Shown: positions 10,662-22,534, numbered from the stretch's first letter. The stretch: 64,000 nt of DNA from Glaciozyma antarctica PI12 (GCA_002917775.1 KZ627158.1:344578-408577); one strand, 5' to 3'. Translations and numbers: made by a program. The notes: generated by a model not told the origin, from the letters alone.

Positions 10662-13460
10662 CTACTTCGCTCCACACGAGGCCTTGTGGAGCTTCCACGC
10701 ACTTTTCTGGCAACGCGCGTCGCAGTACATCGCAGATGAACCTACGAACGAGCGTCAAGCGAGCGAAAGATACGGCTTGAGAGAGGAGAACGCACAGCGA
10801 CCGCACTTGAGGAGCTTTGCTGACGCCGAACCGCACCACGAGCACATGAGCCTGTACACTCATCGTCAGCTCGCTACTCAGGAATCAGAACGAAGGAGGG
10901 AAGGACTCACAGCTTCGTAATCTCGGGCACGAGGTAATGTCCCTTCGACCTCGCTGGCTCGTCCCCACCGCACTTGAGCTCTTCCATCATCTGCTCCAGC
11001 CCCCTCCCCGCTTTCTGCATCCCCAGCGTCTCATGCTCATCCTCGAACGTCTCGAAAACCGGATCCCACACCTTCGCCCCCTCCTCATAAAACTGGAGGA
11101 TGGTACCGAGGACCAGCCTCTGCTCCGTCATCTTGACGCGATCATACAACAGCGCCGAAATCCGATCCGTCAACGCCAGCCTTCTCCTCGTCCCCTCCAG
11201 CTCCTTGAGATCCGGCGAAATCCCATCCTTCCCCTTGAGCACAAACGAGAGAATGAGGTACCGAACCATCATCGCGCGCAACTGCCTCGCATCAGGCGGA
11301 GCGACGTCCATATACGCCTTGCAGTCCGCCGCACAAGACTGGAGGTGCGCGATCGCTACGGCCGGAGCGAGTTCTTGGGAACAGACGGATTGGTGCTCGC
11401 CGGAGAGGCAGGCGTTGGCGAGCATGAAGGAGTTTTCGGAGGACGTTTAGAGCATGCCGAGGCGGATGTAGCCGGTTGGGTTGGTGCGGAGACCCTGGGA
11501 GGACGTTAGGCTGGTACGAGAGAGGGAGGAGAGCGAACCTTTTTGGCCCATTGGAGGCCGGCGGTCTCGCTTTTGTTGGCGATGCGGAGGCTGGTTCGTT
11601 CGAAACGTTAGCTCCCATGCAATTTTAAAGTGCGAGCGAATAGAACGCAGCAGTAGTAGAGGTACGAGCAGTCAGGATTGGCGTCAAGAGCCATCTCAGC
11701 GATGGGATGCGCCTTCTCCACATGTTGGCGGCGAAGCATGTAGTACTTGAGCTGTCTCCACCGCCTCAGCACTCGTCAAACTGTCAGAAGCATAACAGCT
11801 CACCTCGAGGCAGGTCGCATCGATCGAAGTCGGGTCGCGCTCTCGCAACGCAGCGGCGGCCTTGGGGAGCGTCTCGACGAACGACGTGACGTGTCCCGTC
11901 TGCGCCGTTTCCCAAGTCTAGCTGCCATGGAGAGGGCGAGGCTTCAGATCGCTTCGCTTGAAGACCCCGTCCGCTGTATCGGCAGCATCAGCGCGGAAGA
12001 AGAAGAGCGAGAAGGGGGAGCAGACGCACCGGTTCCGAATTCGCTAGTTTTGAGAATTTTGATGAGCTTGATGAGCTTGACGCCGAGCTGAATGGAGCAG
12101 AGGGTTAGCGAGGAGGTGGAGCGTGAGGTGTAGCGAGTAACTTACGGCGTAGAAATCACCCGTCTGCGCCGTCTCGTTCATCGCGCGCCGGAAATCGTTC
12201 TGCGAGCCCAACATCCCCCCAAGATCTGTTCCCACCAGCCTCAGTCGACGCCTCCTGCGACAAGTTCGAGGACGTACCGCACTTCTCAATCCCGTACGCC
12301 ATCATCGCATCATTGATCTCCTTGTCCTTTCCCAGCATCTTTGCCCCCGCCCAAAGCTGCTCGGGATTAAGCGAGCTGCTTTCAATCTCCGAAAGCTTTC
12401 CAACGATCCTGCGCGCACTTCGTCAGCTTTTTCCTCGTGAGCGAGAGAGGAACGTACGTGAGGATGCTCCAGAGCGCGTCAGAGCGAATGCGAGGATCGG
12501 GATGACGGAGGTGCCCGCAGACGGAGTTGGAGGAATTAGGGCGTCGAGCGGAAGAGCCGCGAGTGGGCGAAGGCGAGGGTGAAGATGCTTTGGAGGGCGT
12601 GGACGTGCGTGTGGTGATCGCTGCGGCAACGCTCAGTTTTTTGAGGTAGCACGGAGAGGGGGTACAAACGGATGGGTGCAGGCTTTCGTAACGACGGCTA
12701 GCATCTCAGAGACGGGGACACCCTGCGAGTGGAGCGAGGAATCAGCTTCCCTCCCTCTTCCGCGCTCCAACGAGTAACGCACCGTCTTGTCGTTCCCAAA
12801 ATACGCTCCATGCGCGAAAACACTAAAGACGAGAGGATACCTCGGATCCTCCGTCTTCATCGACTTTGCGAGATCCACCAGCGACTTCGCAGTGAGTTTA
12901 GCAATGAGCTCTCCCTCCTCCCTCCCCGCATGCGAACTAAGGACGGCCAGCGTTCGGAGAGCAAAGAAGGAGGAAGTAGGGTGGGTGAGGAGGGTGGTGA
13001 GGTACGTCACTGCGCCTGGAGCGGGGCGTTAGCTGGAACGAAGGGAGAAGGAGACTCAGGAGAGGAGGACGCAAGCTTGTCGCGCAGGACGCGGTCGGCG
13101 CAGAGGTGGCCTAGGAGGCAGCAGAGTCCCCATTGAAGCTTCTCATCCTTGGAGACGTACAATCCCTTCAGGCGGCGGTTGACGCGAGGAAAGTCCTGCC
13201 CTTAGTGGCAAGCAGCTGCAGCTCCTCCCGCACAAAGCTCGACACACCCTGTGGATCGCTCGAAGGCCCTTGTTCATATCGCTGAGGTCGATTCCGATGT
13301 GCTGTGAGAGGAGTCCAGCGACGCGCATCCCCGTGTCGAGGTCGTCCCTGCCTTGAATGCCTGCAAGAAGTGGCTCCACGGGCACGGCGGGAGAAGCGTA
13401 GCGAGCGAGGTACGCCTCTGACGTGGTGTCCTCGGCGGCGGCGGCGGCTTTTGGTGGCAT
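10662..13460 (-). CDS. MYND zinc-finger protein (copy B of an inverted pair)
   Basis: Starts MPPKAAAAAEDTTSEAYLAR. It follows the same architecture as the gene at 8372-10586, in the opposite orientation. Aligned blocks include GLRAIHR/GLRDVHK, GLCCLLGHLCADRVLRDKL/ALCVLMGRLSIDSVLR(DKL), and the helical block CLSGEHQSVCSQELAPAVAI/NVLNGNIVGICDRSQMHAVV. The MYND finger is split by an intron: CSWCGSASAKLLKCGRC then MYCDARCQKSAWKLHKASC, ending GAK. The first intron fits best with an acceptor giving HR|DFPRVNRRLKG. One exon junction near 13020-13070 is off by one base. The two stop codons are only about 75 bases apart, so the 3' ends may overlap. Confidence 0.78.
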
Positions 13461-13590
13461 TCTGAGAGTCTGCGCTCGAAGGGGGAGGAGGGAAGAGAGC
13501 TCGAGGAGGGAGAGGGAGGAACCGACAATTGCGCCGTTCCTCACGACTTCGCTCTGGCGAAGTTCTGCCTCTCTCTTCCTCTTCTATAAC

Positions 13591-13613
13591 GACGACGACG
13601 ACGGCGACGACGA
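13591..13613. repeat. (GAC)n tract just before the acetate kinase start
   Basis: Seven to eight GAC units with one interruption, directly upstream of the ATG at 13615, so probably in the 5' leader. A similar tract precedes phosphoketolase. Confidence 0.75.
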
Positions 13614-13614
13614 G

Positions 13615-15150
13615 ATGTCTTCAGAATCCTCCGACAAGCTCTCCCTAGCCGTCAACTGCGGCTCCAGCAGCATCAAATTCCAGCTCTACGCTCCCAACTC
13701 ATTCGACGTCGTCATCAGCGGCAACGCCAGCAACATCTCCACCTCCTCCGCCTCCCTCGAGTACACGCTCACCTCGACCTCCTCTACCACCTCTCACGCT
13801 CTCTCAGAATCGACGCCGTACCCCGAAGTCTTTGAAGCGATCCTCAAAGAGATCACGAGCGAGAAGGTGCTTGGCCCGCGAGGGGTGGAGAGGATTGGGA
13901 TTGTGGCGCATAGGATTGTACATGGGGGGATGGAGACGGAACCGATCGTGATTAGGCATGGGGATAAGGAGGAGCAGGAGACGCTGGATAGGATGGATGA
14001 GGTCTCGGCGTTCGCGCCTCTCCACAACCAGTGCGTCGTTCCTCCTCCCTTCTGGCGGAACTCAGCTGACACGCGGAACAGTCACGCCATGCTCAGTCCG
14101 TCCTCTTCACTGCCCTCGAGCAAGACCCAGCTAACCCGCACGAAACGCAGTCGTCAAAACGTGCCTCCGCTCCCTCCCTCTTGCCTCCTCAGTCCTCTGC
14201 TTCGACACCCTCTTCCACACCACCATCCCAGCCTCTCGAACCACCTACGCCATCTCCCAACCCACTCACCCCACTCCCGTCCCACTCCGTCGCTACGGGT
14301 TCCACGGCCTCAGTTACGCTTCTATCGTTCGGCAGATGAGCGAGCGACTGCAGAAGCCGAGGGGTGCGATGAACCTCGTTATTGCTCACTTGGGAAGTGG
14401 GAGCAGTGTGTGTCTTGTGGAAGGGGGGGAGAGTAGGAATACTAGTATGGGGCTCACGCCGTTGGAGGGATTACCGGGGGGAACGAGGAGTGGAAGTATT
14501 GATGCGTCGTTGATCTTTCATCATACGCCGGATTGCTCGGGAACGGTGGAGTGGAGTGGGAGGGAGATTTCCAAGGCCGAGTTTGTGCTCAATAAGGAGA
14601 GTGGGTTCGAGGGTGCGTTCGCGTTTCCTTCTTGAGCTGGTCGTAGCTGACGGTACTGATGATGCAGCGCTGGCGGGGACGAGCAACTTTGGCACCATTA
14701 TCGAACGCGCTTTCGATCCTTCGACCTGCACGTCGGAGGAGAACGCCCAAGCGCGTCTAGTCTACTACCTCTGTACGTCCCTCCCTCCCCCTCCCAAATC
14801 CCACTAACCCCATACGCAAACGCAGACCTCGATCGACTCCTCCTCTACATCCCCTCCTACCTACATCCACCCTCCTCTCTCAAAACCTCCCTCTCACCGC
14901 CCTCGTATTCACCGGCGGTATCGGCGAGCGTTCCTCCCGTCTTCGCGCAGACGTCCTCGCTTCTCTCGCATGGATCGAACAGCTTGCTGCGAGCGGAGGG
15001 GGGGTGGATGTGGAGGCGAACGAGAGGGGGGAAGGGATGAGGAGGATTACGAAGGAGGGGAGTAGGGTTGAGGCGTGGGTTGTTGAGACGGATGAGGAGA
15101 GGGAGTGTGTTGAGGAGGCGAGGAGCGCGGTGGGGAAGCCGGGTTCGTAG
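13615..15150 (+). CDS. ACK1: Acetate kinase
   Basis: Interconverts acetyl phosphate + ADP and acetate + ATP; in fungi it works with phosphoketolase. Start ATG at 13615 gives MSSESSDKLSLAVNCGSSSI, where NCGSSSIKFQL is the first ASKHA phosphate motif. Further blocks: VAHRIVHGG; PLHNHHAM; FDTLFHTTIP; RRYGFHGLSY; IAHLGSGSSVCLV; SMGLTPLEGLPGGTRSGSID; and ALVFTGGIGERSSRLRADVL. These are the standard acetate kinase motifs, including the catalytic His/Arg blocks. About four introns. The frame of LYIPSYLHPP and that of LLSQNLPLTALVF differ by one base near 14870, beside a CCC run, with no possible intron between them. The length (about 420 residues) is normal. Phosphoketolase follows on the same strand. 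Confidence 0.9.
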
Positions 15151-15607
15151 TCGAGCAGAGGTTGAGAAGGTGGTAGTAGTGCTGCTGTTATTTCGTTGGA
15201 TGTTTAGGCAGTTCGCTGTGGAATGCGGTTGGGAGACGCAGACGGTTTGGCAAATTGGCGCGTAGTCCTTTCTCCGGACCAGCGCGTCCGAGGAGAGTGT
15301 CTACGGGGTGCACAAGCCCGAGGATTTACATAACCTGAGGCCGAGCGTGTGGATCGATGGTTTTGGCGGTGTTCGTGCGATGAGAAGGTGGAAGAAAGGA
15401 GGAAGGAGCGACGCTAGATGGCGCGAGTCTTGGCCCCAGAGCTGTGGTCGTGGAGGTGGTGAGCCGGGGAGTGGTCCCTGCCCGATCTCATCAAGCGGAG
15501 AGCGAGAGTCCTCCTCCCCTGCGATAGATCTGGGAGCAGAGCAAGTTCGGCGGGCGAGACTCGTTATCTCGAAATCCCACGTGGCATTTCGATCTTCTGC
15601 GGGCTGA
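15151..15607. other. Intergenic between ACK1 and XFP
   Basis: About 0.45 kb holding the ACK1 3' end and the phosphoketolase promoter. Pyrimidine-rich from about 15610 onward. No RNA gene or further coding sequence recognised. Confidence 0.45.
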
Positions 15608-18600
15608 AATGACCAGCTTCGACTTCTCGCCGTTTCCTCGCTCTCTCTCTCTGAACACGTTCGGACGACTCTCTCTCTCTTCTACCACATCCTAGACAGC
15701 AAAGTGAGTACAGCACACGACGACGACGACGACGACGACGAGCAGCAGCAGCTAACTCACCCCGAACGCAGGCATGTTATCCTCAGTCCTCATGGATCCG
15801 CCCCCGTGGATCCCGCACCAGCTCCTCCCGTCGTCCCCTCCGAGCTCTCCTTTACTCCTACCCTCCCTCTCTCCTCCCTTGCCGTCCAGGTCGACCTCGC
15901 CCACGTCGATTCGGCCACCGTCGAGCAGGTGAGCTCGGGCTTTCTATCGGACCTCGCCAGGAAGCTGACTCTCCGCCCCAGCTCCCCTCGATCATCGCCA
16001 ACTGGCGCGCATGCTGCTACCTCGCCGCCGCCCAGATCTTCCTCCAGGGTAACGGAACGATGAGCCAGAAGCTCACGGTCGACCACATCAAGCCCCGCCT
16101 CCTCGGCCACTGGGGAACCACTCCTGGACTCTGCCTCGCCTACTCTCACCTCCAGGGACTCATCGCGCGAAAGGGCAAGATTGAGGGAACCGAGCCCAAG
16201 GGACTCTTTGTTTGCGGACCTGGTCATGGAGGTGAGCTGCTTCCCCTTGGGCGACGCTTCGGGACGGGAAGCTAATGGAGCCCCGCAGCTCCTGCTGTCC
16301 TTGCTGAGCTCTTCATCGAGGGAGCCATCACCAAGTTTTACCCCGATTACCCTCAGGTACGTCCGCAGAGACCTCCGCTTGGGTACACGAAGCTGATCAC
16401 CCCCTGGTCTCGCTTAGACTGAGGCCGGAGTGAACAAGTTCGTCAAGGCCTTCTCGTGGCCTGGAGGATTCCCTTCGCACGTCAACGTGCGTTTCTATTG
16501 TACCTTGCTGAGCTGGAGAGCACGAGCTGACGCTGCTTGAACAGGCCGAGACTCCCGGCTGCATTCACGAAGGTGGAGAGTGAGTCGGGCTCCCTCGCTC
16601 CCTCCCGCCGCACGCAGCTAACCCCACCTCCTCACAGGCTCGGATACGCTCTCGCCGTCGCGTACGGCTCTGTCATGGACACTCCGGACCTCATCTCTGT
16701 CGTCGTCGTCGGCGACGGAGAATCCGAGTCGGGACCCACTGCTGCCGCTTGGCACTCGCACAAGTTCCTCGACCCCAAGGAGTCGGGAGCTGTCCTCCCC
16801 GTCCTTCACGTCAACGGCTTCAAGATCTCAGAGCGTACGCTCCCTGGAACGATGGACGACATGGAGCTCGCACTCCTCTACACTGGATACGGTGCGTTTC
16901 GTCTTCGCTGAGCGAACGAGTGCTTTGCTGATGCTCGTTACGACATTAGGCTACCAGGTTCGCATCGTCGATTACGTCTCCCAGGGCATCGCCAACATGG
17001 GAGGAAATGACCCTGCCGACCACGCGATCCACCTCGACATGGCTGCCTCGTTCGACTGGTACGTCCTTCGCAAGCTCGCTACCGAGCTCGCTGGCTAACG
17101 ATTGATGCGCACACAGGGCCTACGCCGAGATTCGCAGGATCCAGGCTGCTGCCAGGAGCGGAAAGCCTCTCACCAAGCCTCGCTGGCCGTGCGTTTTCCC
17201 CCACTTCCTTGTTCCACGCACAGCTAACGCTCGCTGGTCAGGATGATCATCCTCCGCTCTCCCAAGGGATGGACCGGACCCGCTGCCGAGCACGGCCTCC
17301 AGCTCCTCAACAAGTGCGTCTCGCACTCTCTCCCCTCGCTCTCCCCTACTAACGGCGCTTCGCAGCTTCGCCTCTCACCAAGTCCCCCTCCCCGCCGCTC
17401 GCACCGACCCCGTCGAGCTCGCTCACCTTGAGAAGTGGCTCCTCTCCTACGAGCCCGCCAAGTTCTTTGACCTCTCGTCGGGCGGGAGCGTCTTCAGCAA
17501 GGACCTTGAGCTGGGATTGCCGGTCGACCCTGAGCGCAGGCTTGGGATGGTCAAGGAGGCGTACGCGAATTACAAGCCTCTTGATCTTGGGGATTGGAAG
17601 ACGATGGGGTACAAGAAGGGAGAGGACGTTAGGTGAGTCGTTCTTGAGCTTGCGTCGACGGTGGCTGACGAGGAGGGCAGTGCGATGAAGGCGATCGGCA
17701 GGTACCTCAAGGATACGATGGAGCGCAACCCTACCACTTTCCGCATCTTCTCTCCCGACGAGCTCGCTAGCAACAAGGTGCGTTTCCCTCGTTGCCGAAG
17801 CGAGCGAATGCTGACTTCCTCCTCGCTCAGCTCGACGCCGTCTTCGATGTCACCACTCGCAACTTCCAGTGGGATCCTACGACCGCCCACATCGGCGGGC
17901 GCGTCACCGAGATGCTCTCGGAGCACACTCTCCAAGGTCCGGCCCTCGTCCCTCCCCACAACGTCGACTAACGCACCGCGCGCAGGATGGCTCCAGGGCT
18001 ACACTCTCACCGGCCGTACGGGCGTCTTCCCTTCGTACGAAGCGTTCCTTGGGATCGTCGGGACGATGCTCGTTCAGTACTCCAAGTTCACCAAGATGGC
18101 CGGAGAGACTTCGTTCCGCGAGCCGATCGCTTCCCTCACTTATATTGAGACTTCGACTTGGACTAGGCAGGGTACGTATCTTTCTCGCTGAGTGCGGGTG
18201 TAGGGGCTGATGAGGAGCAGAGCACAATGGGTTCTCGCACCAGAACCCCGGATTCATCCAAACCGTCCTCTCGCTCCCCACCCACCTCGCTCGCGTCTAC
18301 TTCCCGTACGTCTCCCTCCCTTCTCTCCCTTCGCACCCACTGACCCCCAACAGCGCCGACGCGAACACTGCGACGTCGGTCATCGCGCACTGCCTCAAGT
18401 CGAAGAACTATGTCAACTTGATCGTCGGGACTAAGGCGCCTTCGCCCAACTTTTTAAGCGTCGAGGAGGCGGAGGAGCACTGCGTGGCTGGGGCTTCGAT
18501 CTGGGAGAGTGAGTCTTTCCTTTGTACCTGTCTTCCCCCTCATCCTTCTCGCCGCCTCGCCCCTCACCTCCCGTCGCTCCTCGCCTCACTTCTCGTCTCT

Positions 18601-19512
18601 CCTCCCGTCTCCCCTCCACATCTCACCTCCTCATCACGCCCCCGAATATCGCCCGACGAACCCCGCCTCCTCCCTCCTCCTCATCTCGACCCCAATCTCC
18701 CCCGACGAACGCTCGCTAACCTCTCTCTCTCTCTCGCAGACTACTCGATCGACGCCGGCGTCGAGCCCGACGTCGTTCTCGTCGGTATCGGTTTCGAGCT
18801 CACGCACGAGGTGATCGCTGCCGCCGCTCTCCTCAAGGACGACTTCGGCACCGACCTCCGAGTCCGCGTCGTTAACGTCGTTGACCTCCTCATCTTCGCT
18901 CCTGTCGGAGAGCACCCCCACGCGCTTACGGAGGCGGGCTTCAACTCGCTCTTCCCTCCTGGCACGCCTGTGATCGTCAACTACCACGGGTGCGTCTTCC
19001 TTCTCGTTCTGAGGGAGGAGAGGGGCTGATGAGCGAGTAGGTACCCCGCGCAACTTATGTCGCTACTCTTCAACCGCCCTCACTCGGTTGGACGCGCTAG
19101 GTTCTCTATCAGCGGATACTCGGAGGAAGGATCTACGACGACGCCCTGGATGATGCTCAAGGTCAACAAGTGCGGTCGTTTCGACGTCGCCAGCAAGGCT
19201 CTCGAATACGGTTCGTCCTCCCCTTCCCTTTCTTCGCACGCAGATGGGCGCTGATCAAGAGCAGTGGTGATGAACTACACTACTACGAACAACATCGTTG
19301 GAGGGGAGAAGCGTCACCGCGTTGGAAAGGTCGTGGCGAAGGCGCATCAGAGGATCGCTAACTATGCGCACAAGAACCGCGTTTACGAGAAGTACGCTAT
19401 TCAGACGCAGCAGGGTACGTTCTGTTCCGTTTCGAGCGCGAGTGGGATTGGAGCTGATGAGAGTGCAGACCACCCGGATATTGGAGAGGTCATGACCCTC
19501 CGCGAGGGTTGA
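15608..19512 (+). CDS. XFP1: Phosphoketolase (xylulose-5-phosphate/fructose-6-phosphate)
   Basis: Thiamine-diphosphate enzyme that splits xylulose 5-phosphate or fructose 6-phosphate to acetyl phosphate plus glyceraldehyde 3-phosphate or erythrose 4-phosphate. Seen in order: HIKPRLLGHWGTTPGL; GLFVCGPGHGAPAVLAELF; KAFSWPGGFPSHVNAETPGC; the ThDP/Mg site VVGDGESESGPTAAAWHSHK; HVNGFKISERTL; IILRSPKGWTGP; GRTGVFPSYEAFLGIVGTML; TWTRQEHNGFSHQNPGF; VYFPADANTA; IVNYHGYPAQL; GYSEEGSTTTPWMM; and a C-terminus ending DHPDIGEVMTLREG. About fifteen short introns. The exact start is unresolved: homology begins near 15830, but no in-frame ATG precedes it. The ATG at 15774 is one base out of frame across a C5 run at 15801-15805. 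An exon ending at 15703 is probably untranslated leader. The start given is only the nearest upstream ATG. Confidence 0.92.
15719..15751. repeat. (GAC)n followed by (AGC)n, in the first XFP1 intron
   Basis: About seven GAC units run into four AGC units, inside an apparent leader intron (donor GTGAGTAC near 15704; branch CTAAC; acceptor GCAG at 15772). Confidence 0.75.
18509..18739 (+). other. Long pyrimidine-rich intron inside XFP1
   Basis: This intron is about 231 bp; the other introns in the gene are near 50-60 bp. The donor is GTGAGTC and the acceptor CTCTCGCAG; the join restores WE-NYSID. It is very C/T-rich along its length, with several CTAAC-like branch sites near the end. Confidence 0.8.
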
Positions 19513-19656
19513 GCGGTGGGGACTCCTTGTTCGTTTAAAGAGGAGGTAGATGCGTTAGTGCAATTCTTCAGTTTACGTCGTGACGCAAAACATCGGAGAG
19601 ATCGGAGAACAAGCTCGCTACCGAACTCTGCGCTTCGCACGCTAAAAGAACCTCGA

Positions 19657-21065
19657 TTACACCGCCAGGCTCGACTGCTTTTCAGCATTGTACCTCCACC
19701 CCACCACCTCCGCTTTCATCACGACCTCCCGAATCTCTGCAAGCTCCTCGCGCGAGAGCGAGATCGTCGCTGCGCTCGCCGCCTCGAGGACGCCTTCCGC
19801 GCGCGTCTACGCCCCAATTTCGTCAGCCGGCGAAAGGAGTGAAGGAGGAAGGACGCACGGAACCGGGGATAGGAATGATACCCTCCCATTGAGCGAGAGA
19901 CCATGCGAGGGCGAGCTGCGTCGGCGTGATGCCCTTTTTCGTAGCGAGCGAGGAGAGCTTGTGCACTAGGCCGAGGTTCTTGGGGAAGTTTTCCGGCTGC
20001 GAAGAGTCAGTGAGGGATGGGAGGAGGGAGGGAGGACAGACGGAGAACCGGTCGAGGTGAGCTCGAATGTCGCCTTCGGGGATGTCGGCGGGGCTCTTTA
20101 GGGAGCCAGTGAGGAATCCACGTCCTAGTGGGCTTCAAGGGGGTTAAAACGTGAGGTAGAGGGAGAAGAGGAGCGCACCTGTAAGCGACGATCGCGATAC
20201 CGAGCTCTTTGCAAGTGTCCAAGACGCCGTTCTGTTCGATATCGAGAGCCCAGGGAGAGTATTCGGCTTCGACGGCTGCGATGGGAGAGATGGCGTGGGC
20301 GCGGCGAATTGTTGAGGCTGAGACTCTGTGCGAAGAGGTTAGAGAGGCGGGCGCAGGAGAGGGAAGGCGTACTCGGAGAGACCGATGTGGCGGAAATGGC
20401 CTTCGTCGGAGAGGATTTTGTAGAGCTGCGATGGTCTGGAGAGCGTACTTTAGTGTGCAATTGTTCGTGCGGGAGAGAATGGACGAACCCCCTCGATAGG
20501 ACGGGTCTGATCGACGCGAGCAGGCTCGAAGAGGTCCATCTTGCGGTGCTTCAGGATGCGGTTGATGTTCTCCACGCTCTCGCGCAAGTAAGCGTCGCTC
20601 GAATCGGGGCGTAATTCGGGCGTGAGGGCTCCCTTGACCTGCGTATTGTTCGTCAGCAGCGAGTCGAGGTAGCGATCCGGAGAAGGCTCACGGAGAGGTA
20701 GATACGATCGGCGTAGGTAGGCTCGGCTTCGAAGAAGCGCGCGAGCAGCTGGAGACCGAGCGTGCGCTCTGGTTGCCCGTAGAACTCTCCTGCATTGAAC
20801 ATCGTGCAGCCGGCGTCGATGGCAGCCTTCATCGTCTCGAACGCCTGCGCATCGGGGGTTTGCTGTGGCTTCCACCTGGGTCCAAGAGTGTCAGCAAAGG
20901 CGCAGTGGGTCGTGGACGTAGTGTGGACGTACGTGAGGTTCATGGCGCCCCATCCGATGGCTCCGACGTGCTCATCGGCGACCTTGCGAGTAGGGAATCT
21001 GGGAGCAGAGAGCTTGGTCAGCGGCAGGCGAGCACGCGCAGTGAGGGAAGCGCGTACGTGGACAT
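19657..21065 (-). CDS. Aldo/keto reductase, pyridoxal-reductase type
   Basis: NADPH-dependent aldo/keto reductase. The best family match is the fungal pyridoxal reductase (Plr1-like) group, which reduces pyridoxal to pyridoxine. A short first exon gives MST, then [40 protein letters not shown] (the NAGEFYG motif carries the catalytic Tyr), [79 protein letters not shown], and [20 protein letters not shown], ending EKQSSLAV. Asp, Tyr, Lys and His of the AKR tetrad lie in the expected order, although His is replaced locally by Glu/Arg in the FEPARVD segment, as in that subfamily. Seven or so introns. Divergent from the dehydrogenase at 21373. Confidence 0.82.
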
Positions 21066-21372
21066 GCTAGGTCAGGCTGAGGAGCAGAGGGAGAAGCAGT
21101 GGTAGGAAAGGGACAAGAGAGGAGGGAGAAACTACAACTCTTCTTCGGCGGTGTGGACGCTCCGCCTTCGCGAAATCCGCAACTCGCTGTTGATTTTGCC
21201 ACAGGGCGTCGCTCGTCGCCGTAAGCAACACCTACCGGGGCACCAGAGCGTGCGTACGGCTCACGAGTTCTGAAGCTGGACGTCGCTGGACCCGGATCTG
21301 CGAGTACCCGACTTCCACCCTTCCACGTCCCCGGGTTATTCGCTCTTCCACCTCCACACTCTGCTCGTTCAG
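21066..21372. other. Shared upstream region of two divergent oxidoreductase genes
   Basis: About 0.3 kb between divergent starts of an aldo/keto reductase and a short-chain dehydrogenase, so probably a bidirectional promoter. No specific site recognised. Confidence 0.4.
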
Positions 21373-22423
21373 ATGGAATCTTTCAGAATCGACAGCTCTT
21401 GCTTCTCCTCCTTGGCTGGACGAACTGCTCTCATCACCGGCGGCGCTTCGGGTTCGCAAAGTTCCTGCCGCCGTCGCCTCCTTCGCTGACTCTCGTTCGC
21501 AGGGATCGGCCTCGCTACTGCTATTCTTCTCTCCTCGCTTGACTGCAACGTCGTCATCGGAGATCTCCAACCTCCAGTCGAGCAGCTCTCGACACGCATC
21601 GTATTTCAAAGGACGGACGTAACGTCGTATCCCTCGCTCCTCGCACTCTTCCAGCGCTGCAAGACCGCCTTTAAGACGTATCCAGACATCATTCTGGCCA
21701 ACGCCGGTTCGCACTTCTCTCAGAACTGAGAACAAACCCGCTAACGACGCCTTCGCAGGAATATCGGAGCGGCAGGAGGTTATCGGCGATGGAATCAGCG
21801 ACCAAGACGTGCTCAAGCCCCCGTCGAACCAAACTCTCGTCGTCAACCTCGAAGCAGTCATCAACACTATCCGCATCGGCTGGTGGGGTCTCAAGTCCAC
21901 CTCGCGACCCGGGAGTATCGTCCTCACTTCCGCTCTAGGAGGCTACGTCGGCTCTTCCACCCTACCCATGTCCGTCCCTCCCTCTCCGTCCTCAGATAAA
22001 ACACTGAGCGAAAGCAGGTACTCGACCTCGAAGCACGCTCTGACGGGCCTAGTCCGCTCCCTCTCCCTTCGCGCCCGAGCGAGCAACATCTCCATCTCCC
22101 TCATCGCCCCTTCCATAACCCTCACTCCCCTCCTCACTTCCCGTCGTACCACTCTCTCCACCATCGCCGCAGGACTGGAAGAAGCGAACGTACCGACGAA
22201 TACACCGGAGCAGGTCGCGGAAGCGGTGGTGTGGTTGATCCTGAGGGGGAGTGAGGCGAATGGAGTGGGGTTGCTGGTGCAGGAGGGGGAATGTGTGGAT
22301 TTGGAGAAGGGGTTGAGTGAGAGTATAAGGATTTGGATGGGGGAGAAGCAGGTGGAGAAGTTGAGGAAGGTGGAGAGGGGGATTCAGGTGTCGTTGAGAG
22401 GGACTTCGAGGGAGAAGCTGTAG
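21373..22423 (+). CDS. Short-chain dehydrogenase/reductase
   Basis: Classical Rossmann-fold SDR of about 300 residues. The cofactor motif is TALITGGASGIGLAT, formed across an intron after GGASG. It is followed by VVIGDLQPP (Asp after strand 2, which favours NAD), DIILANAGIS (NAG motif), SIVLTSALGGYVG (catalytic Ser) and YSTSKHALTGLVRSL (catalytic YxxxK). A downstream SLIAPSITLTPL segment matches the usual PG-motif region. Resembles the 15-hydroxyprostaglandin-dehydrogenase-like group; the substrate cannot be told. Two introns. Ends GIQVSLRGTSREKL. Confidence 0.85.
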
Positions 22424-22534
22424 AGTAGTGGGTTGGGAGAGGAGCGGAATGAAGGAGCAGGGGGTTAAGCGGGAATCAGGAATGCATATGAAAGTACAAC
22501 AAGTCACCACGCCGTATCGACAGAGCTGGCGGAA

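Noticed and set aside
15151-15607. tRNA or other structured RNA between ACK1 and XFP1
   Set aside because: No A-box/B-box pair or cloverleaf could be found by eye here or in the other larger gaps.
19657-22423. Secondary-metabolite cluster formed by the aldo/keto reductase and short-chain dehydrogenase
   Set aside because: No backbone synthase, P450 or pathway regulator is near; both are surrounded by housekeeping genes.
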